From an uncultured Pseudomonadales bacterium (lineage in GTDB: Bacteria; Pseudomonadota; Gammaproteobacteria; Pseudomonadales; Azotimanducaceae): a stretch of 64,000 nt of DNA. Where the stretch lies: assembly GCA_958295875.1 (NCBI GenBank), contig OY282379.1, positions 930,001 through 994,000 of the forward strand, read 5' to 3'. Position 1 is the stretch's first letter. Each line of letters begins with the position of its first letter. A model generated the notes under the pieces. The model was given only the letters and a program-made list of their open reading frames with translations. It had not been told where the DNA came from and made no database searches. Position numbers and translations under genes: made by a program. This document shows, one piece after another, positions 1 to 9,115 of this stretch.

Positions 1-694
1 TCGCCTTATGGATGGGAAACCCGTTGGGGCCTAAGCGCGACGTCACCGTGCCTTGGCCGTTGGCGTGCATGTCATGCGAGTGCAACAGGCGCGTCCACGG
101 GGTGATGGCCGCAACGGCCGCTTCCTCGAGGGGAACCTCGTAACGGACGGACACGCCGCCGCGCCGCGCCATGACGGCGATCATGCCCATCACCGCCGCG
201 TAGGCGCCGGCGCCGTCGTGCGCGAGCCAAGACGGCGCGTTGCAGGGCGGCTGCTCCGGCCAGCCGCTGGATGCCAGGCCGCCGCTGGCCGCGAAACTCA
301 CGATGGACGAGGTGCCGAGGCCGAGGCGGTCTGTAACAGTGACCACCGCGCGGGCGGCGGCAGCGGCGTCCACCGCGCCAAACGGCGAACCGTCGGCATC
401 GAACACCACGTCCGCCCGCTCGCAGAGGCGGCGCAGGAGCGCAACATCCGCGGCGTCGCTTGGGTCAATCACGACGCTCTTCTTGTTGGCATTGCGCGCC
501 AGGAACGGAATGCCCCCACGTGGCGATTCGCCGGCATTCGGCACCCGCGGGCGGCGGCGGCGCGCGGCGGCCCCTTCCGGTGGCTCCACCAAGAACACCT
601 CGGCACCACACGCGGCCCACAAGCGCCCCGCGTACTCGGTGAGTGGATGCGCCATCTCCACGACGCGCAAGCCCGACAACACGCCAATCCCCAT
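1..694 (-). CDS. CaiB/BaiF (family III) CoA transferase, N-terminal part
   Basis: The minus strand is open from an ATG at 694 to the left edge, giving 231 codons with no stop, so the C-terminal part lies outside the window. The start has a strong ribosome binding site, GAGGAGG at 705-699. The N-terminus reads GLRVVEMAHPLTEYAGRLWA, followed by GAEVFLVEPPEG and later NANKKSVVID, the usual opening of family III CoA transferases, which move CoA between carboxylic acids. Family members are near 400 residues, so a little over half is present. The catalytic Asp region and the substrate cannot be judged. It is divergent from the partial ssb-start duplication at 774-927. Confidence 0.85.
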   Translation of the reverse strand, partial: MGIGVLSGLRVVEMAHPLTEYAGRLWAACGAEVFLVEPPEGAAARRRRPRVPNAGESPRGGIPFLARNANKKSVVIDPSDAADVALLRRLCERADVVFDADGSPFGAVDAAAAARAVVTVTDRLGLGTSSIVSFAASGGLASSGWPEQPPCNAPSWLAHDGAGAYAAVMGMIAVMARRGGVSVRYEVPLEEAAVAAITPWTRLLHSHDMHANGQGTVTSRLGPNGFPIHKA

Positions 695-773
695 AGAGCC
701 TCCTCAAAGCCGCCAGCAAAGGCTATGTCCGCCGGGGCGGGCCTTCAAGGGAACCGTGCGGACGCGGCGCGCC

Positions 774-927
774 CTTGCACTGAAGGCAAAGTGGCGTGAA
801 GCCAATGCCGCCGGGGTCAACTTCCGCCGCCACATCGCGCCTTAGGCTCACAACCAACCGCGGCGGCTTGCGCTATCCTCTCCACGAACTAGTGGGGTGG
901 GGTGGAAGAGACATGGCGAGCTTGGGC
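774..927 (+). repeat. Partial duplicate of the ssb promoter and start region (copy 1)
   Basis: This stretch is nearly identical to 5630-5782, the promoter, leader and first codons of ssb. Both copies share GTGGCGTGAAGCCAATGCCG, CTTCCGCCGCCAC, GGCGGCTTGCGCTATCCTC, TCCACGAAC and a GGGGTGGGGTGGA leader, with only scattered substitutions and a 3-base indel before the ATG. Copy 1 keeps the ATGGCGAGC opening at 913 and then diverges, so it is a start-region stub and not a gene. The conserved TATCCT may be the -10 element. The two copies flank the 928-5629 segment, as expected if that segment arrived by an event that duplicated the target region. Confidence 0.8.
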
Positions 928-1411
928 AGCTCGGCGCGTACCGCCGTTTTTCTGGGCGGGTCGGGTCAGAAGGCCGGGGGCAAGCACTTCGCGCTGGGCG
1001 CACGGAAGGGCCTAGCGAACGCTTCGCCACGCACGGCGAGCAGGAGGGAGGGCGAAAACGGGCAGCCATGCTTTGCCGCCTCGAGGAAACTGGGGTGGCA
1101 GTTCTTGACATAACTCATGGCTGGCAGCCGCATCGAAGCTCGCGGGCGATTCCTCTCTACCATGTCGCCGAGTGGGGGCGCGTTGGTTCCCTTCCGCGCC
1201 GTGCGGCCGAGTGGGCATGGACGCCTGGCGAGGGGAAAGTGGGCGATCAACGGCCAATCCCCGGCAGTGGCGCATCCGCCATCGGAGGAAGGCGCTGGAC
1301 CCCGTTCAAACACTTGCGTTTGCGCTTGGAGGCTATGACAATGTCGTCGGCTGGCGTTAGTGTGCCGTTTACAGTTCGCACGCCTGAACGCAATGGCAAT
1401 GAGCGGCAACG
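928..1411. other. Intergenic stretch without a recognisable gene
   Basis: About 480 bases between the ssb stub and the small gene at 1412. Several frames are open on both strands, as expected from high GC, but none has a convincing ribosome binding site or recognisable sequence. It could contain decayed coding sequence. No tRNA, array or clear inverted repeat was found. Confidence 0.5.
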
Positions 1412-1819
1412 ATGCTGATAACGTATTCGGACCAAGAGCCCCCGGAAGACAGCACGACGCTGCGGAACAAAAAGGGGCGGCAGGCACTGTCCAACTTGCG
1501 GCGCGAATTGTCCGAAGACGAACTGAAGTCGCCAGCCGTCCAGCGAATGCTGTTAGACAAAGTCGACACGTTGGAGACGGATGTTGATGAACTCGGGCAA
1601 TTTCGGGACAAGTTCTATTCTGCGAAGGAGGAAGCCGCGGTGCTACGGGAGCGGCTCCGCGCATCCGGTCCCCGCGACATCTGCCTAGCCGTCGGTGCCG
1701 GGATCATCGGATTGGTACCATCGCTTTCGTCAGGTCCTTCACTTGGAATGTGGATTGCCGGGGTGATCGGCGCCGTGTTGATCCTGTCCGCTGTTTTGGC
1801 CAAGAGGTTCAGGTCTTGA
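1412..1819 (+). CDS. Small membrane protein of unknown function
   Basis: A 135-residue protein I do not recognise. Residues 1-90 are highly charged and helical-looking (SNLRRELSEDELKSPAVQRM, then DKVDTLETDVDELGQ and KEEAAVLRERL), which suggests a coiled coil. Residues about 92-130 hold two hydrophobic segments separated by a short SSGPS turn, and the protein ends KRFRS. The likely picture is a hairpin-anchored inner-membrane protein with a cytoplasmic coiled coil. The stop codon overlaps the probable TTG start of the next gene (TTGA at 1816-1819), so the two are probably translated together. It lies inside the segment bounded by the ssb-start duplication. Confidence 0.65.
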   Translation: MLITYSDQEPPEDSTTLRNKKGRQALSNLRRELSEDELKSPAVQRMLLDKVDTLETDVDELGQFRDKFYSAKEEAAVLRERLRASGPRDICLAVGAGIIGLVPSLSSGPSLGMWIAGVIGAVLILSAVLAKRFRS

Positions 1820-2202
1820 AGGTACAGATTCAATATGTCGCGGACAAAGGCAACTTGAGCCGTGAGCGGCTCGTTATGCGGGTGCGCAAAGAAGTTGACA
1901 TCGGCGACTTCATACTCATCCGTACTGGCTTTGAAGACGACGAAGTCACGACCGAAGTCAGCAACGCCTTCTGGTTCCCCTACCAGCAATTGAGGGCCGG
2001 CGATCTGGTCGTTGTGTATAGCAAGAAAGGACGCAGCCGCATTGGGCCGATCGATGGCGCGAAGGCGTACTTTTTCTACTGGGGCCAAGAATCGCCGCTG
2101 TGGGACAACGAGGATGTGGCCCCTGTGCTGCTGTACGCACCCGAGTGGAATAGCAAGGCACCACAAGAACTCCGGATCCCGCGTATTCCTGCCTCTGGCT
2201 GA
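1816..2202 (+). CDS. Small beta-rich protein of unknown function
   Basis: From the TTG at 1816 this is 128 residues. Earlier in-frame starts would overlap the preceding gene more heavily; an AAGAGG at 1802-1807 is suitably placed for 1816. The sequence alternates hydrophobic and polar residues (RLVMRVRKEVDIGDFILIRT, then AGDLVVVYSKKG and FFYWGQESPLWDNEDVAPVL) and looks like one compact beta domain. The GDLVVVY...G and W-x-NEDVA-x-LL pattern recalls lamin-tail-like beta sandwiches, but that is only a resemblance. There is no signal peptide or membrane segment. Its tight overlap with the membrane protein at 1412 suggests a two-protein unit. Confidence 0.6.
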   Translation: MKVQIQYVADKGNLSRERLVMRVRKEVDIGDFILIRTGFEDDEVTTEVSNAFWFPYQQLRAGDLVVVYSKKGRSRIGPIDGAKAYFFYWGQESPLWDNEDVAPVLLYAPEWNSKAPQELRIPRIPASG

Positions 2203-2508
2203 GGAGGCGGTCTCGCCCACCGGCTTGCAGCCGATCCGACGCGCCGACACTTTGAGCGCGGGCCGGGTGGCGCTGTCGGAACCTCCCCACGACTCCTACT
2301 CATCGCCGCTGCTTTTGGCGCTAAAGGGTGGGCAGCCTCGTGGAACGATGAAACAGTCGTTGGGGAAGCGGTAGCCGAGGGCGAGGGCGGAGCGGGGCGT
2401 GGTCCCAAGGCCTAGTCAACAATTCCGCCAAAAAGGGGCGTTGCCCTCTTGGAGGGCCAATCAGGGCATCGGGCGCACCCGCTGCCGACGCAAAGGCCGC
2501 GCCACACC
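2203..2508. other. Intergenic stretch between convergent genes
   Basis: About 300 bases separating the plus-strand pair at 1412-2202 from the end of the minus-strand metalloprotease gene. No gene was recognised. A small hairpin, GCCCTC-TTG-GAGGGC at 2443-2457, is followed on the minus strand by a TTTTT run about 8 bases away (2434-2430). It could be a weak terminator for the metalloprotease gene, but the spacing is poor. Confidence 0.4.
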
Positions 2509-5500
2509 TCACTCAGGGCACACAACGTCCATGTCGATGCCCTTGGCCACCACCGTCTTCACGCCGCGGATGAACTCGCAAACCGCGGCCGGCAGCGGCT
2601 CCGTCAGTGGATTGTCCGAGATGTTCAGGTACTGCAGCTTGCTCAAGCCCGCGAACGCCCGCGGCGGGACCGAAGCCACCTTGTTGCCCTCAAGCCACAG
2701 GTGCGTGAGCTTCCGGTTGTTCGACAAGTCCGGCATCTCCTCCAGCTGGTTGCGGGAGAGCTGCAGCGCCGTCAGCTCCGTCAAGTTCGAGAGGCCGTCG
2801 CCGACGGCGGCGATCGCGTTGCCGCCGAGCCACAGCCGAGTCAGCTTGCCGTTGGCCGACAGGTCCGGGAACTCCGCCAGCCGGTTGCTGGACAGCTGCA
2901 GCGCCGTCAGCTCCGGCAAGTTCGAGAACCCGTCCCCCACGCCGGCGATCCTGTTCCACCCAAGCCACAGCCGCGTCAGCCTGCCATTGCTCGACAGGTT
3001 CGGAAACTCCTCCAAGCGGTTGTTGGACAGGTTCAGCAGCCTCAGCTCCCCGTTGTCCGCGAAGGCGCTGGCGTGGACGGACCGGATTCGGTTGCGCCTC
3101 AGGTTCAACTCCTCCAGGCTGACAGCCCCGGAGAACGTGAACTCATCCGCAGACTCAAGCTGGTTGTCGTTCAGCTGCAGGGCTTCCAAGGAGGCCAGGT
3201 GGGAGAACGCGAAGTCGTCCAGCTCCGTCAACTCGTTGTGGCTCAAGTCCAAGGTCTCCAAGGCGTAGGCTTGCGCGCTGCCCGGCTCGAAGTGGGAGCC
3301 CTTGATCCTGCGCAGCTTGTTCCCCCGCAGGTTCAAGTGCTCGAGTTCCGGAAGGTGCGCGAGCGCAGCGTCTTCAAGCTCCGCCAGCTCGTTCCCGCTC
3401 AGGTCGAGGCTCTCCAGCAGGTTCAAGCCGTCGAAGTGCGAGTTCTGGAAGTGGCCGAGCAGGTTGTCGCTCAAGTCCAAGTCCTCCAGGCGGGTGAACC
3501 CCGCGAACATTCCGCTCGAAAGCCTGAAGCCGGAGTAGGGGTTCCGTCCCGAGAGGTCCAAGGAGACGGCATCCTCGGAGGCGCTTGACAGGCCGCCGCA
3601 AAGGGCGTTGTCGAAGCCCTGCTCCACAGACATGGTCGCGGGGGCAACGCCAGGCATTCTGTCCAACCACCCGTCCAACGTCATCTCGGTCAGCCACACC
3701 CTGACCTCGGCGGTCCTCGGCCCAGAGCCGCAGGCGCCGTCATGCGGGGCGGCGGCGATGGACAGCCGGTGCGACCCCAGGCGGAGCTTCTCGGCGGACG
3801 CGCTCACCGCCGCAAGGGAGGAGCTGGCTTGGAGCGAGACGCGGGAGCAGTTCTCCGGCGCCGGGAAGGAGACGTCGAACCGCCGCGTTCCCCCTCGCGC
3901 GGGGAAGGCCGCCGCGTCCGGCAAGGAGGAGAGGGCATCGGCCGCGACGTCCCCCTCGTTGCAGACCGCCCGCCCCTCTTCGGGAAGGTCGGACACGCTG
4001 GCGACGATGTCCCAAACCTCGTCGATGGCTCTTGAGGCATCAACGGGGCCGTTCAGATCCGTCGTTCTTTCATCCCCCGGCACTCCCATGGGAGTGTTCG
4101 GCCGGTAGGGGTAACTAAAGCGTGCCGGTGGAGGGGGGAAGAACACATCAGGGTTGGAAAAATAAGGTACACCTATTCTTCGACCTCTATTATTTCCGCA
4201 CACACCCTCCTTAAAGCCGGCAGCCATGACAGTCCATTGGCTTAAACATTCTGATGAGATATTGGGATCGATGTAGCCGAAAGCATAATTTTTGAAGGGT
4301 CCGTCCTTCTCCAAGTCAGCCCCTTCCCAGTTATAACTCTCACGATTATGAGCAAGCCCCAAGTTATGGCCTATTTCATGAGCAAAGGTAACACTACCTC
4401 CTCGGGTACCGTAAATCGAAGAAACAGAAAATAGACTCCTGCTCATTCTCTGCCGCCGGGTGTGCTCCACGCATGACTCGTTGTCGTAAGCGTTCTCGCA
4501 ATCTCTTAGAACAAAGTACTCATCGGCCGAACCATACCGACTAGCTGTGCCACCTGCACCGCGTCCCTCTAGCACAAAAAGATGAACAATATCCGCCTGA
4601 TGCTTTTCCATCAGCGAGCTTTGCACCTCATCCAAAGCGCTCCAGTCCCGCCCGTCATTCCTGTACTGATGGTCTTCCTCAGTAAGATACAAATTTTGAA
4701 GATCAGTGCCTATGCTCTCTGTCTGCTCGTAATCGACCTTTTCCATGGACAAGCGCACTTGCCTGTGGGAAAGCCCGCTGTTGTCCAAGATCTGATTCAT
4801 CTTGGCCATTTCGTTTTCGATGGTGGCCTTGACCTGCTCTGGCCCTCCCTCATCGTCCTCCACCCTTTGGGTGTAGAGCACCAGTATGTCAATGGCCTCG
4901 GAGGCTTCGTCGTCCTCCTGCGCCGGAGCCTGCCTCGCCTGCCGGCTCTGACCGCCCGCTCCCGCGCCGGCGGCAGGCCCCAAGGGCCGCCCCGTCCCAG
5001 CAGGAACCTCGCCGCCCGCCGGCAGCGCCTCGTGGCCGCAGCCCGGCAGCTCCGACACGTCCTGCTGCCTGATCAGCACCTGATTGAAGTCCTCCCCTTC
5101 AGACCTCATGGCGTAGACGCCCTCGGGCGAATGCACCTCGCCCCGGACGATGCCGCTGCCATGCACGAAGATGCTGAAGTGCCCGCCGCCCTCCAAGGAG
5201 CCCGACGTGAAGGAGGCGCCGCCGCCCAAGTCCTTGCTGCTGCGCACGTGCCCCCGGACCTCCACGTCATTGAACAGGTTGAGGACGAGGGGCGTGTCGG
5301 AGTCGGAGGCGCGGGCGACCTCGCTCCGGTCGAACCGGGCCACGCGCCAGCGGTCCGGAACCGCCAACGGGTCTTCCCGCAGCTCCTGATGCCTCTCAAG
5401 GCTCAGGCCGCCGCCGGCGGGCTGAAAGACTTGGGCCGAGGCAAGGGAAGGGAGCAGGCCCAGAGACAGCGCGGCCGCGGCGAGGGCCGCCCTGGGCCCG

Positions 5501-5514
5501 AATCTCGCTTTCAT
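2509..5514 (-). CDS. Secreted zinc metalloprotease with C-terminal leucine-rich repeats
   Basis: 1001 residues. The ATG at 5514 is chosen because it opens a clean signal peptide ([20 protein letters not shown], ending LASAQ); longer in-frame starts add arginine-rich junk. A propeptide-like region of about 200 residues is followed by a metzincin domain with [11 protein letters not shown]: zinc ligands H379, H383 and H389, catalytic E380, and a downstream TVMAAG Met-turn. This is the reprolysin/M12B-like layout. Residues about 540-640 look like a beta domain. Residues about 648-980 carry some 13 leucine-rich repeats of the LxxLxLxxNxL type, spaced about 23-24 residues. It is presumably exported, with the repeats guiding substrate or host binding (inference). 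GC falls sharply over 4110-4800, the protease core. Confidence 0.88.
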   Translation of the reverse strand: MKARFGPRAALAAAALSLGLLPSLASAQVFQPAGGGLSLERHQELREDPLAVPDRWRVARFDRSEVARASDSDTPLVLNLFNDVEVRGHVRSSKDLGGGASFTSGSLEGGGHFSIFVHGSGIVRGEVHSPEGVYAMRSEGEDFNQVLIRQQDVSELPGCGHEALPAGGEVPAGTGRPLGPAAGAGAGGQSRQARQAPAQEDDEASEAIDILVLYTQRVEDDEGGPEQVKATIENEMAKMNQILDNSGLSHRQVRLSMEKVDYEQTESIGTDLQNLYLTEEDHQYRNDGRDWSALDEVQSSLMEKHQADIVHLFVLEGRGAGGTASRYGSADEYFVLRDCENAYDNESCVEHTRRQRMSRSLFSVSSIYGTRGGSVTFAHEIGHNLGLAHNRESYNWEGADLEKDGPFKNYAFGYIDPNISSECLSQWTVMAAGFKEGVCGNNRGRRIGVPYFSNPDVFFPPPPARFSYPYRPNTPMGVPGDERTTDLNGPVDASRAIDEVWDIVASVSDLPEEGRAVCNEGDVAADALSSLPDAAAFPARGGTRRFDVSFPAPENCSRVSLQASSSLAAVSASAEKLRLGSHRLSIAAAPHDGACGSGPRTAEVRVWLTEMTLDGWLDRMPGVAPATMSVEQGFDNALCGGLSSASEDAVSLDLSGRNPYSGFRLSSGMFAGFTRLEDLDLSDNLLGHFQNSHFDGLNLLESLDLSGNELAELEDAALAHLPELEHLNLRGNKLRRIKGSHFEPGSAQAYALETLDLSHNELTELDDFAFSHLASLEALQLNDNQLESADEFTFSGAVSLEELNLRRNRIRSVHASAFADNGELRLLNLSNNRLEEFPNLSSNGRLTRLWLGWNRIAGVGDGFSNLPELTALQLSSNRLAEFPDLSANGKLTRLWLGGNAIAAVGDGLSNLTELTALQLSRNQLEEMPDLSNNRKLTHLWLEGNKVASVPPRAFAGLSKLQYLNISDNPLTEPLPAAVCEFIRGVKTVVAKGIDMDVVCPE

Positions 5515-5629
5515 GCTCCGCTGGCTCCCTTGCGCCCGTGGCGGCCGTCCGCCACGCCCTTGTGCGCGGCAGATTAGCCGACGCCAGCGCGGCGAGGCAA
5601 GCGGGACGCGGCCGGCAGGACCAAGCGCC

Positions 5630-5782
5630 GCTTGCGCTAAAGGCCACAGTGGCGTGAAGCCAATGCCGCCGCGGACAACTTCCGCCGCCACACCGCGCTT
5701 TAGGCTCACAGCCAACGGCGGCGGCTTGCGCTATCCTCTCCACGAACGATTGGGGTGGGGTGGAGACATGGCGAGCCGGGGC
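5630..5782 (+). repeat. ssb promoter and start region (copy 2, functional)
   Basis: This is the intact counterpart of 774-927. It contains the likely ssb promoter, with TATCCT near 5732 as candidate -10, the purine-rich leader GGGGTGGGGTGGAGAC, and the ssb ATG at 5768. In copy 2 the sequence continues into a full ssb gene, whereas copy 1 stops matching within the first codons. Confidence 0.8.
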
Positions 5783-6253
5783 ATCAACAAGGTCATACTC
5801 ATCGGCAACTTGGGGCGAGACCCGGAAACCCGGTACACCCAAGCCGGCGCCGCTGTTGCCAACTTCTCGGTCGCCACCAGCGAGCGCTGGCAAGACCGCA
5901 ATACCAACGAGACCCGCGAGCAGACGGAGTGGCACAACGTCGTCTGCTTCGCGCGGCTGGCGGAAATCGTCGGCGAGCACTTGCGCAAGGGCTCCAAGGT
6001 GTACATCGAGGGCCGCCTGCAAACCCGCTCTTGGGAGGGGCAGGACGGCCAAACCCGCTCGCGCACGGAGGTGATCGCGCGGGACATGCAGATGCTGGAC
6101 TCGCGGCCCGGCGGCGCTCCGGGCGCCTCGCGGGACGGGGCGCCGGGCGAAGGGTATGCCCCGCCGCCACAGAGCCGCCCGGCCACACGGCCCGCGCCAG
6201 CGCCGGCGCCCGCGGCGGACACGGACGATTTCGACGACGACATTCCGTTCTAG
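5768..6253 (+). CDS. ssb: Single-stranded DNA-binding protein SSB
   Basis: 161 residues. Residues 1-110 form the OB-fold domain ([50 protein letters not shown]). A proline/alanine-rich linker follows, ending in the acidic tip DDFDDDIPF that recruits replication and repair partners. The start at 5768 follows GGGGTGGAG and matches the family N-terminus. SSB coats single-stranded DNA during replication, repair and recombination. The neighbour upstream is the metalloprotease gene on the other strand rather than uvrA, the common partner elsewhere, in line with a rearranged upstream region. Confidence 0.97.
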   Translation: MASRGINKVILIGNLGRDPETRYTQAGAAVANFSVATSERWQDRNTNETREQTEWHNVVCFARLAEIVGEHLRKGSKVYIEGRLQTRSWEGQDGQTRSRTEVIARDMQMLDSRPGGAPGASRDGAPGEGYAPPPQSRPATRPAPAPAPAADTDDFDDDIPF

Positions 6254-6328
6254 CGGGTTCCTCCACGCCATCGGGCGCTGGCGCAACGCAAGGCGGGCTC
6301 GCCGGCGCTGCTCACCAGCAGAGGCCCC

Positions 6329-7171
6329 TCACCAAAAGGCCAGCAAGAACGCGCCCAAGGCGAGCCGGTACACCACATACGGCGTCATGCCGGTGCGATT
6401 CACGAGGGCCACAAAGGCCGCCATGCAAGCGTAGGCGGCCACGCCGGCGACGACGAAGCCGAGCGCCAGCGACGGCCAGGCTTGGGCCTGCCAGGTCGCT
6501 GGTTCCAGCGCCGCCAGCAACACCGCGCCGCCGATGGTCGGCAACGCAAGCAGGAATGAAAAGCGCGCCGCGCTTGGCCGGGAGAGGCCCAGCAGCAACG
6601 CCGCGGTGATGGTCACGCCGGAGCGGGATGCGCCGGGAATGAGCGCCGCCGCCTGCGCCAAGCCGATGAGCGCCGCCTGCGCGAACGTCACCGACGCTTC
6701 GTCCCGGTCGCCGCCGCCACGCCGGTCTGCCCACCAGAGGACGATGCCGAAGCCGATGGTGGCCGCGGCCACCACGCCCACTTGGCGCAACGCGGTTTCG
6801 GCGAACGGTTCGATGAGCCAGCCGGCCACGGCGATGGGCACCGCCGCCACGGCGACCTTGGCCATCAGTTGCGCGTTGGCGTCCCAGCGCAGCCGCGCGG
6901 CGCTGGCGCCGAAGCCGGCCAACTCGCGCCGGAAATAGAGTGCGAGCGCCGCCAACGATCCGCCATGCACGGCGATGTCGAAGGCCAAGCCCTGATCCTG
7001 CCAACCCATCGCCTTGGCGGCGAGGATCAGATGCGCCGAGCTGGAAATCGGCAGGAACTCTGTGACGCCTTGGATGAGCGCTAAGCAGATGACATGCAAT
7101 AGGTCGATGCCGAGCTCTCCAAGCAGGCCCGCGCCCGGTGCGCGCCACCGTCGCCATGCTATCGTTTCCAA
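6329..7171 (-). CDS. uppP: Undecaprenyl-diphosphatase (UppP/BacA)
   Basis: Integral membrane enzyme that dephosphorylates undecaprenyl pyrophosphate to recycle the lipid carrier for peptidoglycan and other envelope polymers. Family signatures are present: LIQGVTEFLPISSSAHLIL near the N-terminus and PGASRSGVTI in the second half, with about eight hydrophobic segments. The start is uncertain. The coordinates use the furthest in-frame TTG (7171), but homologous sequence begins at IDLLHVI, where an ATC at 7108-7106 sits 6 bases after GGAGAG; the next in-frame TTG is at 7099. The gene is divergent from the Lon-domain gene and their 5' ends nearly touch. Confidence 0.93.
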   Translation of the reverse strand: METIAWRRWRAPGAGLLGELGIDLLHVICLALIQGVTEFLPISSSAHLILAAKAMGWQDQGLAFDIAVHGGSLAALALYFRRELAGFGASAARLRWDANAQLMAKVAVAAVPIAVAGWLIEPFAETALRQVGVVAAATIGFGIVLWWADRRGGGDRDEASVTFAQAALIGLAQAAALIPGASRSGVTITAALLLGLSRPSAARFSFLLALPTIGGAVLLAALEPATWQAQAWPSLALGFVVAGVAAYACMAAFVALVNRTGMTPYVVYRLALGAFLLAFW

Positions 7172-7173
7172 CC

Positions 7174-7779
7174 ATGGCCGGCATGTGTGAAATGCCTCTG
7201 TTTCCGTTAGGGCAGGTGTTGTTCATCGGCGCCTGCATGCCGCTGCGCGTCTTCGAGCCGCGCTATGTGGACATGGTGGGGCGCTGCCTGCGCGAGGATG
7301 CGGCGTTCGGCGTGGTGCTCATCCGCAAGGGCGCGGACGCCTACATCGGCGCCGATGCGCGGCAACCAGACATCTTCAACATCGGCACCTCCGCGCGCAT
7401 TGTGGATTTCGACCAGGCCAGCGACGGCATGCTCACCATCAAGGTGCTCGGCGAGAGCAAGTTCCGCATCCACGGCACCGAAGAGCAGGCAGACCATCTG
7501 CTCGTCGGCGAGGTGGAGATGCTGCCGGAAGAGCGCGAAGTGCCGCTGGGGGAAGACTTCGAGTGGCTGGCCACGCTGCTGCAGGAGTTGATGCGCCATC
7601 CGCTCATGGCAGACCGCTGGCGCGACGAGTTGGACTTGCGGGATGCCCGCGCCGTGGGTTGGCGCCTCTCGGACATGCTGCCGCTGCCGCCGGAAACGAA
7701 GCAGGGCTTGCTGCAGATGAACCTGCCCCAGGAGCGCTTGACGGAGATCCGCCGCTTGGTGAACAAGCTGCGCGGCTAG
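7174..7779 (+). CDS. Lon N-terminal substrate-binding domain protein (LonB-like)
   Basis: About 201 residues with only the Lon protease N-terminal (PUA-like) domain. [20 protein letters not shown] and [13 protein letters not shown] open it, and [19 protein letters not shown] continues the fold. There is no ATPase or peptidase domain, so it is not a protease. Stand-alone members are widespread in Proteobacteria and their role is not settled. Several ATGs are possible (7174, 7183, 7192) and a GTG lies at 7138; none has a clear ribosome binding site, and 7174 is a compromise. It is divergent from uppP. Confidence 0.85.
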   Translation: MAGMCEMPLFPLGQVLFIGACMPLRVFEPRYVDMVGRCLREDAAFGVVLIRKGADAYIGADARQPDIFNIGTSARIVDFDQASDGMLTIKVLGESKFRIHGTEEQADHLLVGEVEMLPEEREVPLGEDFEWLATLLQELMRHPLMADRWRDELDLRDARAVGWRLSDMLPLPPETKQGLLQMNLPQERLTEIRRLVNKLRG

Positions 7780-7843
7780 CCAAGGAGGCACCATTGCAGC
7801 GTGGCGTCGCACGACACCAGGCAGGCGGCGCATGCCCCTCAGC

Positions 7844-7849
7844 TATAAT
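7844..7849 (+). promoter_or_regulatory. Perfect -10 box (TATAAT) just upstream of proA
   Basis: A consensus TATAAT ends 9 bases before the proA ATG at 7859. Transcription from it would begin at or within a few bases of that ATG, implying a leaderless or nearly leaderless mRNA, unless the earlier ATG at 7832 is used from another promoter. No good -35 lies 16-18 bases upstream. Confidence 0.4.
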
Positions 7850-7858
7850 GCCGCGCCA

Positions 7859-9115
7859 ATGAACATGCCCTTTTCCATGCCCGACATGGGCTGCCGCGCC
7901 CGTGCCGCATCACGGCGCATGGCCGCGGCCAGCGCCGGCGCCAAGGCGGCGGCGTTGCACGCCGTGGCAGACCGGCTCGATGGAGACCGCGGCGCGCTCA
8001 AGGCCGCCAACGCCGAAGATGTGGAGCGCGCCACCGCCACTGGATTGGATGCGCCGTTGGTGGATCGGTTGGTGCTGGACGACCGCGGCATAGACCGCAT
8101 GTGTGAAGGCGTGCGCCAAGTGGCCGCGCTGCCGGAACCCATCGGCGCCATCGCGGAATTGGACTACCGCCCCAGCGGCATCCAAGTGGGCCGCATGCGC
8201 GTGCCCCTCGGCGTCATCGGCATCATCTACGAATCCCGCCCCAACGTCACCGCAGACGCCGCGAGCCTGTGCTTGAAGAGCGGCAACGCCTGCATCCTGC
8301 GCGGCGGTTCCGAGGCGATTCGCTCCAATCGCGCCATTGCAGAGAGCATCCGCGTCGCCTTGGAGGCATCCGCCATGCCCACCGATGCGGTGCAACTCGT
8401 GCCCACGACAGACCGCGCCGCGGTGGGCGATCTGCTCGGCCTCGACGGGTACGTCGATGTGATCGTGCCGCGCGGCGGCAAGAGCTTGATCGAGCGCGTG
8501 AGCCGCGAATCCCGCATCCCCGTCATCAAGCATTTGGACGGCGTGTGCCATGTGTACATCGACGCCGACGCGGATTTCGACATGGCGGTGGACATCGCCT
8601 GCAACGCGAAGGTATCGAAGTACGCCGTTTGCAACGCCATCGAGACGCTGTTGGTGGCCGCCGACGCGGCCGCGCCGACGCTGCCGCGGCTCAAGGAGCG
8701 CTTCGACGCCGCCGGCGTGGAACTGCGTGGCTGTGACCGCACCCGCGCCATCATCGACACGCTGCCGGCCACCGAGGCGGATTGGGGCGAAGAGTACTTG
8801 GCGCCCGTGTTGGCGGTGCGCGTGGTGGACGGGCTGGACGCCGCCATCGAGCACATCAACCGCTACGGCTCTGGCCACACCGACGCCATCGTCACGAACG
8901 ACTACGCGCGCTCGCGCCGGTTTCTCGCCGAGGTGGATTCGGCGTCCGTGATGGTGAACGCCTCCACGCAGTTCGCAGACGGGTTCGAGTACGGCCTCGG
9001 CGCCGAAATCGGCATCTCCACGGACAAGCTGCACGCGCGCGGGCCGGTGGGCCTTGAAGGGCTCACCACGCGCAAGTTCGTGGTGTTCGGCAACGGCGAG
9101 CTGCGCCAGCGTTGA
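7859..9115 (+). CDS. proA: Glutamate-5-semialdehyde dehydrogenase (gamma-glutamyl phosphate reductase)
   Basis: 418 residues from 7859, the family length. It catalyses the second step of proline synthesis, NADPH reduction of glutamyl 5-phosphate. Visible signatures include [43 protein letters not shown], a Cys in YADAD-type context ([15 protein letters not shown]) and [20 protein letters not shown]. An in-frame ATG at 7832 would add 9 non-homologous residues. The stop overlaps the TTG start of nadD (TTGA). proB is not in the window. The pairing with nadD is common in Proteobacteria. Confidence 0.97.
   Translation: MNMPFSMPDMGCRARAASRRMAAASAGAKAAALHAVADRLDGDRGALKAANAEDVERATATGLDAPLVDRLVLDDRGIDRMCEGVRQVAALPEPIGAIAELDYRPSGIQVGRMRVPLGVIGIIYESRPNVTADAASLCLKSGNACILRGGSEAIRSNRAIAESIRVALEASAMPTDAVQLVPTTDRAAVGDLLGLDGYVDVIVPRGGKSLIERVSRESRIPVIKHLDGVCHVYIDADADFDMAVDIACNAKVSKYAVCNAIETLLVAADAAAPTLPRLKERFDAAGVELRGCDRTRAIIDTLPATEADWGEEYLAPVLAVRVVDGLDAAIEHINRYGSGHTDAIVTNDYARSRRFLAEVDSASVMVNASTQFADGFEYGLGAEIGISTDKLHARGPVGLEGLTTRKFVVFGNGELRQR

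Noticed and set aside
2443..2457. Hairpin considered as an intrinsic terminator of the metalloprotease gene
   Set aside because: The stem is only 6 bp and the T-run on the minus strand is about 8 bases away, so it was left as a remark rather than a feature.
2600..3500. Roughly 70-bp periodic DNA resembling a repeat array
   Set aside because: The period matches the 23-24 residue LRR unit, and the units are degenerate at DNA level. It is not a CRISPR array or satellite.
2449..3588. Plus-strand open frame of 379 codons opposite the LRR repeats
   Set aside because: Its internal periodicity (QLRQVRE-like) is the complement of the leucine-rich repeats and not an independent gene.
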